A stretch of DNA of 64,000 nucleotides from an uncultured Sphaerochaeta sp. (GTDB lineage Bacteria > Spirochaetota > Spirochaetia > Sphaerochaetales > Sphaerochaetaceae). A program made the position numbers and the translations under genes. Under the pieces are notes generated by a model. The model was given only the letters and a program-made list of their open reading frames with translations. It had not been told where the DNA came from and searched no databases. Of this stretch, positions 6,734-15,978 are shown piece by piece. Each line of letters begins with the position of its first letter. Within the stretch, counting starts at the first letter, position 1. The stretch spans positions 2,108,001-2,172,000 of the forward strand of contig NZ_OY762555.1 in the NCBI RefSeq assembly GCF_963666015.1. Reading direction: 5' to 3'.

Positions 6734-9280
6734 ATGCGTATAAAAAGCTTTTCTCTTTGCATAATCAGTCTACTGGTTCTGCTTGTCAGTATTTCATGTA
6801 AGCAAGATATTCCTCTATTTCCAGATCCACTCGCATTCTCCCAAGATGGAGGAACCTATTACCAGAATGTGAGTATCTCCATTACAAGTAAGCATGCTTC
6901 AGCAATACACTACACGACCGATGGTTCTATCCCTACAAAAGAAAGCCCACAGTATCAGTATCCCATCGAGCTGGACACAACCACCCGTCTCTCAGCAATC
7001 GCTGTTGATACTAATGGAGTGGTGAGACAGCAGAAGGTTTCTGATTATATAATTCCTTCCAAACCACTTTCTCATCCCTATCTGGATGTCCCGAAACGGA
7101 CCATCTACCATGTCTCTCAGCTCTATGAGTACAGCAAGGATGGTGGAACTTCTTGGCTCTCATGTGAAGGACCGTCCCAAACCTTGGAAACCCTTAAGGC
7201 GGGAGACCATGTATGGGTACGTCATAAAACCGTATCTACGGATCTTCACGATCTTGGAGAAGTCCTTAGCACTGATGGGTATGATTTGGTAGCTGGGCAG
7301 GCGTATGTAGCATATTTCAATGGTGCTGGAATTGCTGAAGAAGATACAGGAGTTCTTGATGTAGATTTTTCTGACTTTACTGGAACCATCGTAATTCCTA
7401 CTCTCATAAACAGAGGCACCCAAGACTTTACTGGTGTAGTAACCTTGGAGTTCTATGCATCAGAGGACCCGGTGATTACAGAAGAAGATCATCTGTTTCT
7501 CTCTGTCTCTACCAATGAATTCCCTCTAGCGGCAGGTGCTACCTATGGTGCATCAACGGATGGTTCTCCGCCGACGGATGCCTCCTGGTTTATGAGTTTA
7601 GTTGACTTTTCTACAATCTCCTACAATACCTCTCTGGAACTGGAGGGGCACTACTACATCGGGTATCGTATATCAGAGGGACAAGAGTTGCTCGTGCAGA
7701 ACAACTGGACACCACCCCAGAGTGTAGACTCCATCTATTTCATTCCGGAAGACGCTGAAGAAATTCGAGGGGCTTTCAAAATCGTGAACTCTTGGGGAAT
7801 CGGTGGCGGTTGGGAGAATATTCATGACGGAGCGTACTATATTCCTTTCGATGTAGCTGTTCGGCTCGAATTGCAAATTTTCTACACATTAAACAACCCA
7901 GAGGCGGTCTATCATCCTTCACTGCTTGCTTCATTCCAGATTGCGCATCAAGATAGATCCTCCTGCCTTGTTTCGGTTGGGATTGGAGACCCAGAGCACC
8001 CAATCATGGAAAAGCGATTACAATCCATCTTTTTTGATGCTGAAAAGAAGCCAGTGGTTTCAAGTACGCAGAATCCATATCCTGAACACCCCGTCGTGAT
8101 GGATATCAGTGAGTTTGCCCCCTATCTCGATATGCACGACGTCTTTCTTCGCATAGACAACACCAGTGATATCACTCAACCTGCTTCTATCTCATCGTTT
8201 TCCATTGAGCTCTATGATGAGTACGAAGGCCTTGATTCTCAAGCTAGTCAAACACTGGATGTGGAAGAGGGAAAACTTGGTACTGTTGCGATTGGGGAAA
8301 TGAAAACCTATACGATAGAGACAGCAGGGGTCTTGGATACGTATCAGCTGGCCATTGCACAAGATAGGGAGAGAACCTTGCAGGCATCTTCTTTCCATGT
8401 AGAGGAGCGCTCACTTACTGAGGAAGAGATTGCACAGCTCCTTGAGATGCAGAGGCAAGAGGCAATACCTCAGGAGAGGTCTTTAGGCGGTCAGATGCGG
8501 GCAACAGGATTGGCTCCTATGAGCGAATCTCAGATTCGGAATTTGAAGACAATCAGCTCCTTGGGTGATCTCTACCACGAGACCCTCCCCTCTGAGGTGG
8601 ACCTAAGTAACACCCAGTACTTCCCACCCATTGGTAATCAAGGAAGAAAGGGTTCTTGTTCAGCATTTTCTGATGCTTACTACATTCACACCTATAATGA
8701 AGCACGGGAACACGGGTGGAATCTCTCTGGTGCAGAGTGGGATAATGAATTAGGCAGCCCTTCTGAGTCGCACTTGGATAAGATTATGAGTCCTGATTTC
8801 ACGTATCACCTGGCCTCGATTGGCCCGGGATCGAATCACGTTGCAGTGATATCCCTTCTCGACAGGCTAGGATCTGCTACATGGAAGGTGATGCCATACG
8901 AAAATGTGGATGATATGGCTGAAGATTCCTATGCGTATCCATGGCCTAGTGAGGATGCTTTTCGTGAGGCAGCCCTCTATCGATCCCAAAGGCCAAACAA
9001 GAACTATTTTGAAGAGAATGCAGTAGGTTATATCGAGCTTGATAGCACTGCCAAAGTTGAAGTGTTACAACATCTCATTGCTTCTGGGTATTGTCTCAGC
9101 ACGAGTATTTGGACAGAGGGCTTCTTCTATGGAGAGAACTCTTGGATTGGTGAGAAGGATGTCATATCCCTTGACGGGGCCTCAGAAGAAGAGATTACGA
9201 ACAGTAAGGATATAGTTGATCATGCCCAAACAATTGTAGGGTATCAGATGGGGGATGCTTGGGATCCAGAAAACCCCTGA
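6734..9280 (+). CDS. Surface lipoprotein with CHB_HEX, CARDB-like and papain-like regions in permuted order
   Basis: Predicted lipoprotein of 848 residues: a hydrophobic signal ending in the lipobox LVSISC. Then comes a chitobiase/hexosaminidase C-terminal-like repeat (IHYTTDGSIPT), a CARDB-like beta domain (about residues 195-330), and an isolated papain-type Asn strand, FKIVNSWGIGGGWE (N352), with its usual following beta domain. Only after a charged linker does a papain-like catalytic half follow: IGNQGRKGSCSAF (Q636, C642) and VDHAQTIVGY (H830). The protein ends 18 residues after that His, where family members normally continue to the NSWG strand. The start ATG 6734 follows GGGG. Likely an exported cysteine peptidase of permuted order, or a broken one. 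Confidence 0.75.
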   Translation: MRIKSFSLCIISLLVLLVSISCKQDIPLFPDPLAFSQDGGTYYQNVSISITSKHASAIHYTTDGSIPTKESPQYQYPIELDTTTRLSAIAVDTNGVVRQQKVSDYIIPSKPLSHPYLDVPKRTIYHVSQLYEYSKDGGTSWLSCEGPSQTLETLKAGDHVWVRHKTVSTDLHDLGEVLSTDGYDLVAGQAYVAYFNGAGIAEEDTGVLDVDFSDFTGTIVIPTLINRGTQDFTGVVTLEFYASEDPVITEEDHLFLSVSTNEFPLAAGATYGASTDGSPPTDASWFMSLVDFSTISYNTSLELEGHYYIGYRISEGQELLVQNNWTPPQSVDSIYFIPEDAEEIRGAFKIVNSWGIGGGWENIHDGAYYIPFDVAVRLELQIFYTLNNPEAVYHPSLLASFQIAHQDRSSCLVSVGIGDPEHPIMEKRLQSIFFDAEKKPVVSSTQNPYPEHPVVMDISEFAPYLDMHDVFLRIDNTSDITQPASISSFSIELYDEYEGLDSQASQTLDVEEGKLGTVAIGEMKTYTIETAGVLDTYQLAIAQDRERTLQASSFHVEERSLTEEEIAQLLEMQRQEAIPQERSLGGQMRATGLAPMSESQIRNLKTISSLGDLYHETLPSEVDLSNTQYFPPIGNQGRKGSCSAFSDAYYIHTYNEAREHGWNLSGAEWDNELGSPSESHLDKIMSPDFTYHLASIGPGSNHVAVISLLDRLGSATWKVMPYENVDDMAEDSYAYPWPSEDAFREAALYRSQRPNKNYFEENAVGYIELDSTAKVEVLQHLIASGYCLSTSIWTEGFFYGENSWIGEKDVISLDGASEEEITNSKDIVDHAQTIVGYQMGDAWDPENP

Positions 9281-9993
9281 TGGATGGCTGCTTCTACAAA
9301 CGCATTGAAGAGAGGAAGCATTTCATCTCCCATGCTTTCAGGATGCCATTGCACCCCTAGAATCCAATTGTCACTGGTATTCTCTATAGCTTCAATGCAA
9401 CCATCGCTGCTTCTTGCTGTACACTGAAAAGCAGGGGCGACTTCGTCGATGCATTGGTGGTGAAGACTGTTGACCCCGACCTTCCCGCTTCCCAGGATGG
9501 AGGCAAGGTTGGTATGTTCCTGGATGGTGACTTGATGGCTTATCTGGTTAAAGTATTCCAGGTCTGGGTGGAGTATACTGTGGTTTTCTCTAAGCTGATA
9601 GTCTTGGAAAAGGGTTCCCCCTTCCGCCACATTGATCAACTGAGTCCCTCTGCAGATACCAAGAATCGGAATGCCTTTTCTTTTTGCAGCATGGTAGAGA
9701 GCAATCTGGAACGCATCGCTTTCTTCATCACTTTTCCCACAGGATGAATGTCGTTGCTGACGATAATATGATGGCTCAATATCGGGTCCACCTGGTAGTA
9801 AAAGACCATCACAGTGAGATATTAGGGTATCAATATAGGTTTTTGTGTGGGGAATAAGAATGACGGAAGCACCGCTCTGCTCAAGCTTTGAGACATACCC
9901 TTCATTGGTGAAAATCCTCCGAAGGGTAGGAAATGCAGATGTAGGCGGGGCCTGGTCATAGGTCCCGCCTATCGCTACGATCGGCCTGCTCAT
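9244..9993 (-). CDS. Peptidase C26 / gamma-glutamyl-GABA hydrolase-like glutamine amidotransferase
   Basis: Class I glutamine amidotransferase-like hydrolase of 249 residues, related to PuuD, which releases glutamate from gamma-glutamyl compounds. The nucleophile elbow GICRGTQLINV carries the catalytic Cys, QWHPE carries the His/Glu pair, and LLPGGPDIEP is the oxyanion-loop region. The ATG overlaps the pepD stop (ATGA), so translation is coupled to pepD. No other putrescine-pathway gene is nearby; the pepD partner suggests processing of gamma-glutamyl peptides. Its last 37 bases overlap the convergent papain-like gene. Confidence 0.88.
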   Translation of the reverse strand: MSRPIVAIGGTYDQAPPTSAFPTLRRIFTNEGYVSKLEQSGASVILIPHTKTYIDTLISHCDGLLLPGGPDIEPSYYRQQRHSSCGKSDEESDAFQIALYHAAKRKGIPILGICRGTQLINVAEGGTLFQDYQLRENHSILHPDLEYFNQISHQVTIQEHTNLASILGSGKVGVNSLHHQCIDEVAPAFQCTARSSDGCIEAIENTSDNWILGVQWHPESMGDEMLPLFNAFVEAAIHQGFSGSQASPI

Positions 9994-11435
9994 TCGATGA
10001 TTGAAAGCAGGTGACGGGTGAATCCACTGATACGCTCAACAGAGGGGATGCTGATACGTTCCTTGGTGGAGTGGACATCAAACATGTCAGGGCCAAAGGA
10101 GACAGAGTCCATCCCAGGAATCCTGCTGTTGATGATACCACATTCAAGACCAGCATGGATGGCTGTAATTTCCGGCTTCTTCCCAGTATATTCCTCATAC
10201 GCCTTTGCGCAGAATCCCGTCAATGCTGAGTCGGGGTTTGGTGTCCATGCAGGGTATGCCCCTACAAAGGTTGTCTTTGCACCGGTAAGGGTGAAGACTG
10301 ACGCAAACCTACGGGCTATATCGTCACGCGCAGAGAGTACTGAGGATCGATGGCTGCTGGTTACATGGAAAGCCTCTTCATCCAGCCGAAGAATGGCCAG
10401 ATTGGATGAGGTCTCCACGATGCCTGGAATCCTGAAACTCATGGCATCGACCCCATGGGGGGCGGCGTACAGGCTGGTAAGCAGTTGCTTGCTGATCGTT
10501 CCATCCACAGCTTTCTTTGGGGTAGTCGTCTCCTCCAGGGTAAGGCGAATATCCGGGTCATTGAGTGCATACTCGTCATTAAGTACCTGTTGGGTCTGTG
10601 AAACGAAAGCCTTCAATGTTTCGATCTCACCGGACGGTACTGCAAAAGAAAGAGAACAGACTGAAGGAATGACATTCCGTTTGGTCCCCCCTTCTGCCTT
10701 GAAGACCATACAGGAGTGGATCTGGCTTAATGCACGAGCAGCTACCTTGATGGCATTTGCCCGCTGTTTATGAATCTCTCCTCCACTATGCCCTCCGAGC
10801 ATCCCGTCTACAGTGAGTGTGAAGGCCTTGAAGGAAGAAGGAACTTGCTCCCACTGTACAGGAAGTGTGACATCAACCTCGACTCCTCCGGCACACCCGA
10901 TATAGAGAACACCCTCTTCTTCGCTGTCCAGATTAATCAGGAGCCTGCTTTGTACCTTGTCTTGTTCAATGTTGAAAGCCCCTGTCAGTCCGGTCTCTTC
11001 ACTTATGGTAAAGATGGCCTCCAAGGGACCATGTTTTGCCTCTTTGTCTGCCAGGATATCGAGGGCGAGCGCGATTGCAATGCCATTATCTCCGCCGAGG
11101 GTGGTTCCATTAGCCTTGAGAAAATCGCCATCTTGTACAAGTTCAATGGGATCCTTTTCGAAGTCATGAGTGTTCCATGCCTCTTTTACACAGACCATAT
11201 CCATATGTCCCTGCAGGGCGACTGAAGGTCGCTTTTCAAATCCTGGATAAGCCTTTTTCCGCACGATAACATTGCCGACTGCATCAACAATGGTCTCAAG
11301 TTCATGCGCCTTGGCAAAGGCAAGTAGAAATTGACGTACTCCTTCCTCATTTCCCGATTCTCGGGGAATATCGGAAAGATCAGAGAAATAGTTCCAAAGT
11401 GCCTGGGGCTTCAGCCCCTTCACTGCATCTTGCAT
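9990..11435 (-). CDS. pepD: Aminoacyl-histidine dipeptidase PepD (M20 family)
   Basis: Cytosolic beta-Ala-His (Xaa-His) dipeptidase of 481 residues, a two-zinc M20 aminopeptidase. Zinc-ligand motifs are QGHMDMV and GGDNGIA, with the catalytic Glu in SEETGLTG. The central lid or dimerisation domain and the C-terminal HAGLECG motif are also PepD-like. The ATG 11435 has AAGGAG 9 bases upstream. It lies 24 bases after nagA and overlaps the next gene by 4 bases, so it belongs to one operon. Length and motif spacing are normal. Confidence 0.93.
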   Translation of the reverse strand: MQDAVKGLKPQALWNYFSDLSDIPRESGNEEGVRQFLLAFAKAHELETIVDAVGNVIVRKKAYPGFEKRPSVALQGHMDMVCVKEAWNTHDFEKDPIELVQDGDFLKANGTTLGGDNGIAIALALDILADKEAKHGPLEAIFTISEETGLTGAFNIEQDKVQSRLLINLDSEEEGVLYIGCAGGVEVDVTLPVQWEQVPSSFKAFTLTVDGMLGGHSGGEIHKQRANAIKVAARALSQIHSCMVFKAEGGTKRNVIPSVCSLSFAVPSGEIETLKAFVSQTQQVLNDEYALNDPDIRLTLEETTTPKKAVDGTISKQLLTSLYAAPHGVDAMSFRIPGIVETSSNLAILRLDEEAFHVTSSHRSSVLSARDDIARRFASVFTLTGAKTTFVGAYPAWTPNPDSALTGFCAKAYEEYTGKKPEITAIHAGLECGIINSRIPGMDSVSFGPDMFDVHSTKERISIPSVERISGFTRHLLSIIE

Positions 11436-11459
11436 AGTCTCTTACTCCTTATTATTCTT

Positions 11460-12644
11460 TCAGGCAAAGCGGTCACGGATCAGATTTCCATCGACAAACA
11501 AACCTTTCATCTGCATGTTCTCATCAAGAACAACCACATCCGCCTTGTAGCCGGGAACCAGCATCCCTTGTTTGGTAAAGCTATAGATACGTGCTGGGTT
11601 TGTGGAACTCATCTGGCTTGCTTGTTGAATGGGTATTTCCCAGTCGACTGCATTTTTCATTCCTTGGAGCATGGTCAGTGCAGAACCGATGAACAGGTCT
11701 GGGTCCTTGATGCTGACAAAGGCCCCATCTTCTCCCACTGTGCACTCCATTCCATTGGCCAGCATGGGACCGGTTCTCTGTTTGGTGGGTTTGAGACTGT
11801 CGGTTATCATGACAATGTTATCCAGTGGTTTTTCACGGAGCAGCATTTTAACCAATTCAGGGTGGACATGAATACCGTCACAGATAATTTCACACTGCAT
11901 GTCTCTTTGGATCAGGATTGCTCCGACTGTTCCAGGGTTCCTATGATGCAGACGACTCATTGCATTGAAGAAGTGGGTGGAATGGAAGATTCCACACTGC
12001 ATCCCTTCCATGATATTTTCGTAGCTGGCGTTGGTATGTCCGGCAAGCAAAACGATGTTCTTTTCTCTTGCCAACAATGCCAATTCACGCATGTGTTTGA
12101 GTTCAGGGGCTACTGTCATGCAGATGACCTTACCTTGTCCGGTTTCGATGAGATCATTAAAAATCTCAAGATTGACAGGTATTACGCCCTCTGGATTCTG
12201 GGCTCCAACACGTTCCATGGAGATAAAGGGTCCTTCCAGATTGATGCCCATTATCTTTGCACCTTGTTCACTACCCATGGAATCAGCGATCGCCTTGGTG
12301 CTGGCTTTCATTACATCAAGCTTGTCAGTGTATACAGTGGGCATGAATGCACTCACTCCAAAGTCCGCAAGTCGCTCGCTCATCCCCAGAATGCTGGAAG
12401 CCTTACAGTCCTCTGTCCCAAAACCACCAATCCCGTGGATATGGGAATCAATAAAACCAGGCATGATATAGGAACCTCCTACATCAATCATGGTGGTGTC
12501 ACTGGGGAAGTGTTTCTCTGACAATCTTCTCATATTGAAGATGTCACCGATTTCCCCTTTCTCATCTATATAGAGGGCACAGTCTTTCAGTTTTGCATAA
12601 CCAGTTACAACAGTCCCATTGGTAAGTACGGTTCGTAGACTCAT
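11460..12644 (-). CDS. nagA: N-acetylglucosamine-6-phosphate deacetylase
   Basis: NagA removes acetate from GlcNAc-6-phosphate, feeding amino-sugar recycling and use. The 394-residue amidohydrolase shows the metal-site motif DSHIHGIGGFG, the LEGPF loop, GHTNASYEN, STHFFNAMS and the catalytic-Asp region MITDSL. ATG 12644 is preceded by AGAGAGG 8 bases away. No nagB lies within the window; the gene sits between a MATE transporter and pepD in a minus-strand run, perhaps linked to wall-fragment (muropeptide) recycling, which is inference. Confidence 0.94.
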   Translation of the reverse strand: MSLRTVLTNGTVVTGYAKLKDCALYIDEKGEIGDIFNMRRLSEKHFPSDTTMIDVGGSYIMPGFIDSHIHGIGGFGTEDCKASSILGMSERLADFGVSAFMPTVYTDKLDVMKASTKAIADSMGSEQGAKIMGINLEGPFISMERVGAQNPEGVIPVNLEIFNDLIETGQGKVICMTVAPELKHMRELALLAREKNIVLLAGHTNASYENIMEGMQCGIFHSTHFFNAMSRLHHRNPGTVGAILIQRDMQCEIICDGIHVHPELVKMLLREKPLDNIVMITDSLKPTKQRTGPMLANGMECTVGEDGAFVSIKDPDLFIGSALTMLQGMKNAVDWEIPIQQASQMSSTNPARIYSFTKQGMLVPGYKADVVVLDENMQMKGLFVDGNLIRDRFA

Positions 12645-12692
12645 GTAGATACCTCTCTTTACTTACAACTATACGTTCATACGCAAGACAGG

Positions 12693-14060
12693 TCAATGAA
12701 AGGTAGCTGTCAGGTCGTTAATCCATGCCTCTCTCTTGATACGATATAAGCCAATGAATAGCTTGGTGACCTCTTCCATACCCAAGAGCAGGTAGAGCTG
12801 CCAGGTATTGAGATGCAGAAGGAATACTCCGATGAAGGCAAGGGGAACCCCGACCGCCCATACTCCGAACATCTCTGCAAACATGGAATATTTGGTATCG
12901 CCACCGCTGCGTAGTATTCCCACAATGATGACCATATTAATGCTCTTGATCGGTAGCAAAGCTGCATTGATGGAAAGACAGTAGATAGCTAGTTCTCTTA
13001 CCCTATTCGAGATATTGAAGAAGGAGGTGAACAGCGGAGCAAAGAGGAATTCAAAGATACCCATGGCAAGCCCTACCAAAAGGGCTGTGATAATGAACCG
13101 TCTTGCATAGAGCAGAGCAAGGAGCCTTTGTTTTTCCCCGATTTTAACACCGATCATGATCAATGTTGCATTGCTGATACCCATCATCAGGACAAAGAAA
13201 AGATTTCCCACCGATTCAGCCACATTTATGGAGGCGATGGCTTCGATCCCCATCTTGCTGTAGGCAACCTTGTAGGTAGCCATTCCAAGAGCCCAGAAAA
13301 ATTCATTGATGATCACAGGCATGCTGGTAGGGATGATATGCAGCAAGAACGTCTTATTCCATCGGAATGCCTCCCTGCTTCTGATGGCAATGACAGGATG
13401 GCGATGGTAGACGATCCACAAGAGAGCAATCACCTCAACCAGTCGACTTATGGTGGTGGCGATTGCTGCCCCTGCCACACCCAATTCAGGAAATGGACCA
13501 ATACCAAAGATGAGGAGGTAGTTGCCCACCGCATTGAGGGTGAGAGAGAAGAGAGCAACCTGTAAGGGTATTTTTGCATATCCAATGACTCTCAGTGCCG
13601 TAGCAAGCACCTGGCTGATTGCGGTAAAGAGATAGCTTATGCCGACAATCCTGAGATACGCGATACCTTGGCCGACCACTTCTGCTTCAGTGGTGAATAT
13701 ATGCATGATTTGTCGGGGTATGAACAATGAAGCCAAGGCAAAAAGCAGAGCTGAAGCTCCTGCCAAGGTGAACGAGAGTCCCAGCACCCGTTGGATATTG
13801 GTTTCATTCTTTGCCCCCCAGTATTGGGAGAGGAAGATGGCTGAACCACTACAGACACCGAAGAACAACACACTGATCAGGAAGAACATCTGGTTTCCCA
13901 GCGCAACTGCGGCAATGGAGGACTCACCGAGCTGTCCGATCATCAGCGTGTCGACAAAGGAGAGGGAGTTGGTTAGTAGGCTTTGGAAGACCACAGGCAA
14001 TGCTATGGTCACCATCTTCTGAAAGAAATCCCTACGTTCTGATATTGTCTTTTCCACCAA
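12693..14060 (-). CDS. MATE-family multidrug/Na+ antiporter
   Basis: Inner-membrane MATE transporter of 455 residues with about twelve hydrophobic segments in two similar halves. Family-like features are SFVDTLMIGQLGESSIAAVAL near the N terminus and the matching second-half segment ASINVAESVGNLFFVLMMG. Substrate unknown; MATE proteins expel cationic drugs using Na+ or H+. The reading frame begins with TTG then GTG 3 bases after the ygiQ stop, without a clear ribosome binding site, so translation is probably coupled to ygiQ. Confidence 0.9.
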   Translation of the reverse strand: MVEKTISERRDFFQKMVTIALPVVFQSLLTNSLSFVDTLMIGQLGESSIAAVALGNQMFFLISVLFFGVCSGSAIFLSQYWGAKNETNIQRVLGLSFTLAGASALLFALASLFIPRQIMHIFTTEAEVVGQGIAYLRIVGISYLFTAISQVLATALRVIGYAKIPLQVALFSLTLNAVGNYLLIFGIGPFPELGVAGAAIATTISRLVEVIALLWIVYHRHPVIAIRSREAFRWNKTFLLHIIPTSMPVIINEFFWALGMATYKVAYSKMGIEAIASINVAESVGNLFFVLMMGISNATLIMIGVKIGEKQRLLALLYARRFIITALLVGLAMGIFEFLFAPLFTSFFNISNRVRELAIYCLSINAALLPIKSINMVIIVGILRSGGDTKYSMFAEMFGVWAVGVPLAFIGVFLLHLNTWQLYLLLGMEEVTKLFIGLYRIKREAWINDLTATFH

Positions 14061-14062
14061 GT

Positions 14063-15934
14063 TTACCGTCTTGTGAGAAGAATTCTCGACAAGTCCTTCC
14101 TCTGCGCTTTTTCCAAGGCCTCAAGAACCAAGGGGCGGTTTTCTCTTTTGTTGTACTGCAGGAGGGCTCGCTGCAGATGTCTCTCACGTCCCTTGGGGAC
14201 GTATACGCTGGCAAACCGCTTGCCAGGCCGAGGATCGAGTCCAGTATAGTACATACAGGTAGAGACTGTCCCGGGAGTTGGGTAAAATTCCTGCACCTGA
14301 TCGGGAATGAAGTGGAGTTTGTGCAAATATAAGGCCAGTGTGATGGCATCTTCCAACGTACTGCCGGGATGGGCCGCTATGAAGTAGGGTATCAAGTATT
14401 GTTTCTTCCCGGCTTTCTCTGTGGTCTCTTGGTAGAGTTCAGTGAATTCGTCAAAAAGAGCTGCCCTTGGCTTGCCCATGGCATCAAGCACCTTGTCGCT
14501 GACATGTTCGGGAGCAACCTTGAGCTGTCCACTGACATTATTCCTGACAAGATGGTTCATGAACCGTTGCCTTGTCTTTTCATCACAGACTTCTAGGAGA
14601 TAGTCATAGCGAATACCGCTCCTGATAAAAACCTTCTTTACCCTAGGGAGTGATTCAATGGCTTCAAGAAGATCGAGATACCTTCCATGGTAGTCCTTGA
14701 GATTGGCGCAAGGTTTGGGATAGAGGCACTCTTTCGTTGGACAGGGTCCAAAGGTTTGCTGTCTATCGCAGGCCAAGCCTTGGAAGTTGGCCGTAGGTCC
14801 TCCCAAGTCATGGATATACCCCTTGAATGCAGGATGCTCACTCATTCGTTTTGCTTCCTTCACCAATGATTCCTTGCTCCTGGTTTGCATCATTCTACCC
14901 TGGTGGCTGGTGATGGCACAGAAAGAGCAGGAGCCAAAGCACCCACGATTGCTGGTGATGGAGAACTGTACTTCCTTCAGGGCAGGGATTCCCCCTGTTT
15001 TTTCGTAGTCTGGATGTGCATCAAGGGAGAAAGGAAGTTCATGTAGGGAATCGAAAAATGCTTCCTCAAGTGGAAGAGCAGGAGGGTTCTGGACAACCAG
15101 GCGTTGCATACAGGATTGAATGACTCGTTTCCCCATTAGGGGGTTTTCCTGCAACATCTGCATGCCAAACATTTTTGCATAAGCTTTTTTCCCTGCTTCA
15201 GTTGGTGTGTTGGATTGTTTATCCCGCTCACTGACCTCTTCATAGGAAGGAAGGATGCTTGTTGGCTCTGCCTCTATGTCAAAGGTGTTAGGATTGGCTG
15301 CATACACTGTTCCCCTGATATTCCTGAGTTCTGAAATTGGTTCTCCCTTATCAAGACGTCGGACTATTTCCAGGGTTTGTCTCTCTCCCATGCCATAAAC
15401 CAAAAGATCGGCCTTTGCATCGAGGATTATGGGTTTACGTACCTTGTCACTCCAATAATCATAGTGACTGAGCCTTCTCAGTGAAGCCTCCAGTCCCCCT
15501 ATGATGATCGGGGTATCCTTACCGTATGCTTGTCTTGCCTTTGCGGTATACACCAAAGTTGGACGGTCTGGGCGGAGCCCTGCCTTGCCTCCGGGGCTGT
15601 ATTCGTCCTCACTTCGCGGTTTTGCATTGGCGGTATAGTGGGAGACCATACTGTCGATATTCCCTCCACTTATAAGGCAACAAAGATGTGGTTTGCCCAA
15701 TTTAAGGAAATCTTTTGTTGAGTTCCAGTCGGGTTGTGCGATAATACCCACACGATAACCTTCCTTTTCCAGCAATCGTGCCAAGAGGGCAAGTGCGAAT
15801 GAGGGGTGATCGACGTAGGCGTCTGCACTGATGAAGGCGATGTCTATTTGGTCCCAGGACCGTTTTTGCAGATCTTCTTGTGTTGTAGGAAGAAATGCTG
15901 TGCGAGGGGCGTATGTTTTCACAACGCTCATCAT
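14063..15934 (-). CDS. YgiQ family radical SAM protein
   Basis: Radical SAM protein of 623 residues, YgiQ/UPF0313 family, function unknown. Features: an N-terminal B12-binding-like region, the radical SAM cluster motif CFGSCSFC (C-x3-C-x2-C) in SNRGCFGSCSFCAI, and the C-terminal FYPTPGTVSTCMYYTG segment characteristic of YgiQ. A second cysteine group (CDRQQTFGPCPTKECLYPKPC) may bind another metal. ATG 15934 and ATG 15931 are adjacent. It leads the ygiQ-MATE-nagA-pepD-C26 run and is divergent from the lipid kinase-like gene. Confidence 0.92.
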   Translation of the reverse strand: MMSVVKTYAPRTAFLPTTQEDLQKRSWDQIDIAFISADAYVDHPSFALALLARLLEKEGYRVGIIAQPDWNSTKDFLKLGKPHLCCLISGGNIDSMVSHYTANAKPRSEDEYSPGGKAGLRPDRPTLVYTAKARQAYGKDTPIIIGGLEASLRRLSHYDYWSDKVRKPIILDAKADLLVYGMGERQTLEIVRRLDKGEPISELRNIRGTVYAANPNTFDIEAEPTSILPSYEEVSERDKQSNTPTEAGKKAYAKMFGMQMLQENPLMGKRVIQSCMQRLVVQNPPALPLEEAFFDSLHELPFSLDAHPDYEKTGGIPALKEVQFSITSNRGCFGSCSFCAITSHQGRMMQTRSKESLVKEAKRMSEHPAFKGYIHDLGGPTANFQGLACDRQQTFGPCPTKECLYPKPCANLKDYHGRYLDLLEAIESLPRVKKVFIRSGIRYDYLLEVCDEKTRQRFMNHLVRNNVSGQLKVAPEHVSDKVLDAMGKPRAALFDEFTELYQETTEKAGKKQYLIPYFIAAHPGSTLEDAITLALYLHKLHFIPDQVQEFYPTPGTVSTCMYYTGLDPRPGKRFASVYVPKGRERHLQRALLQYNKRENRPLVLEALEKAQRKDLSRILLTRR

Positions 15935-15978
15935 AGGTCATCGATCCTTGGGTGTAAATAGGAATAAGGGGTACTGCC

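Noticed and set aside
10018..10773. 251-residue open frame on the plus strand
   Set aside because: Complement of pepD; the pepD frame has the conserved zinc ligands and operon spacing.
11331..12521. 396-residue open frame on the plus strand
   Set aside because: It lies antisense across nagA, which has complete family motifs; the translated product has no domain-like pattern.
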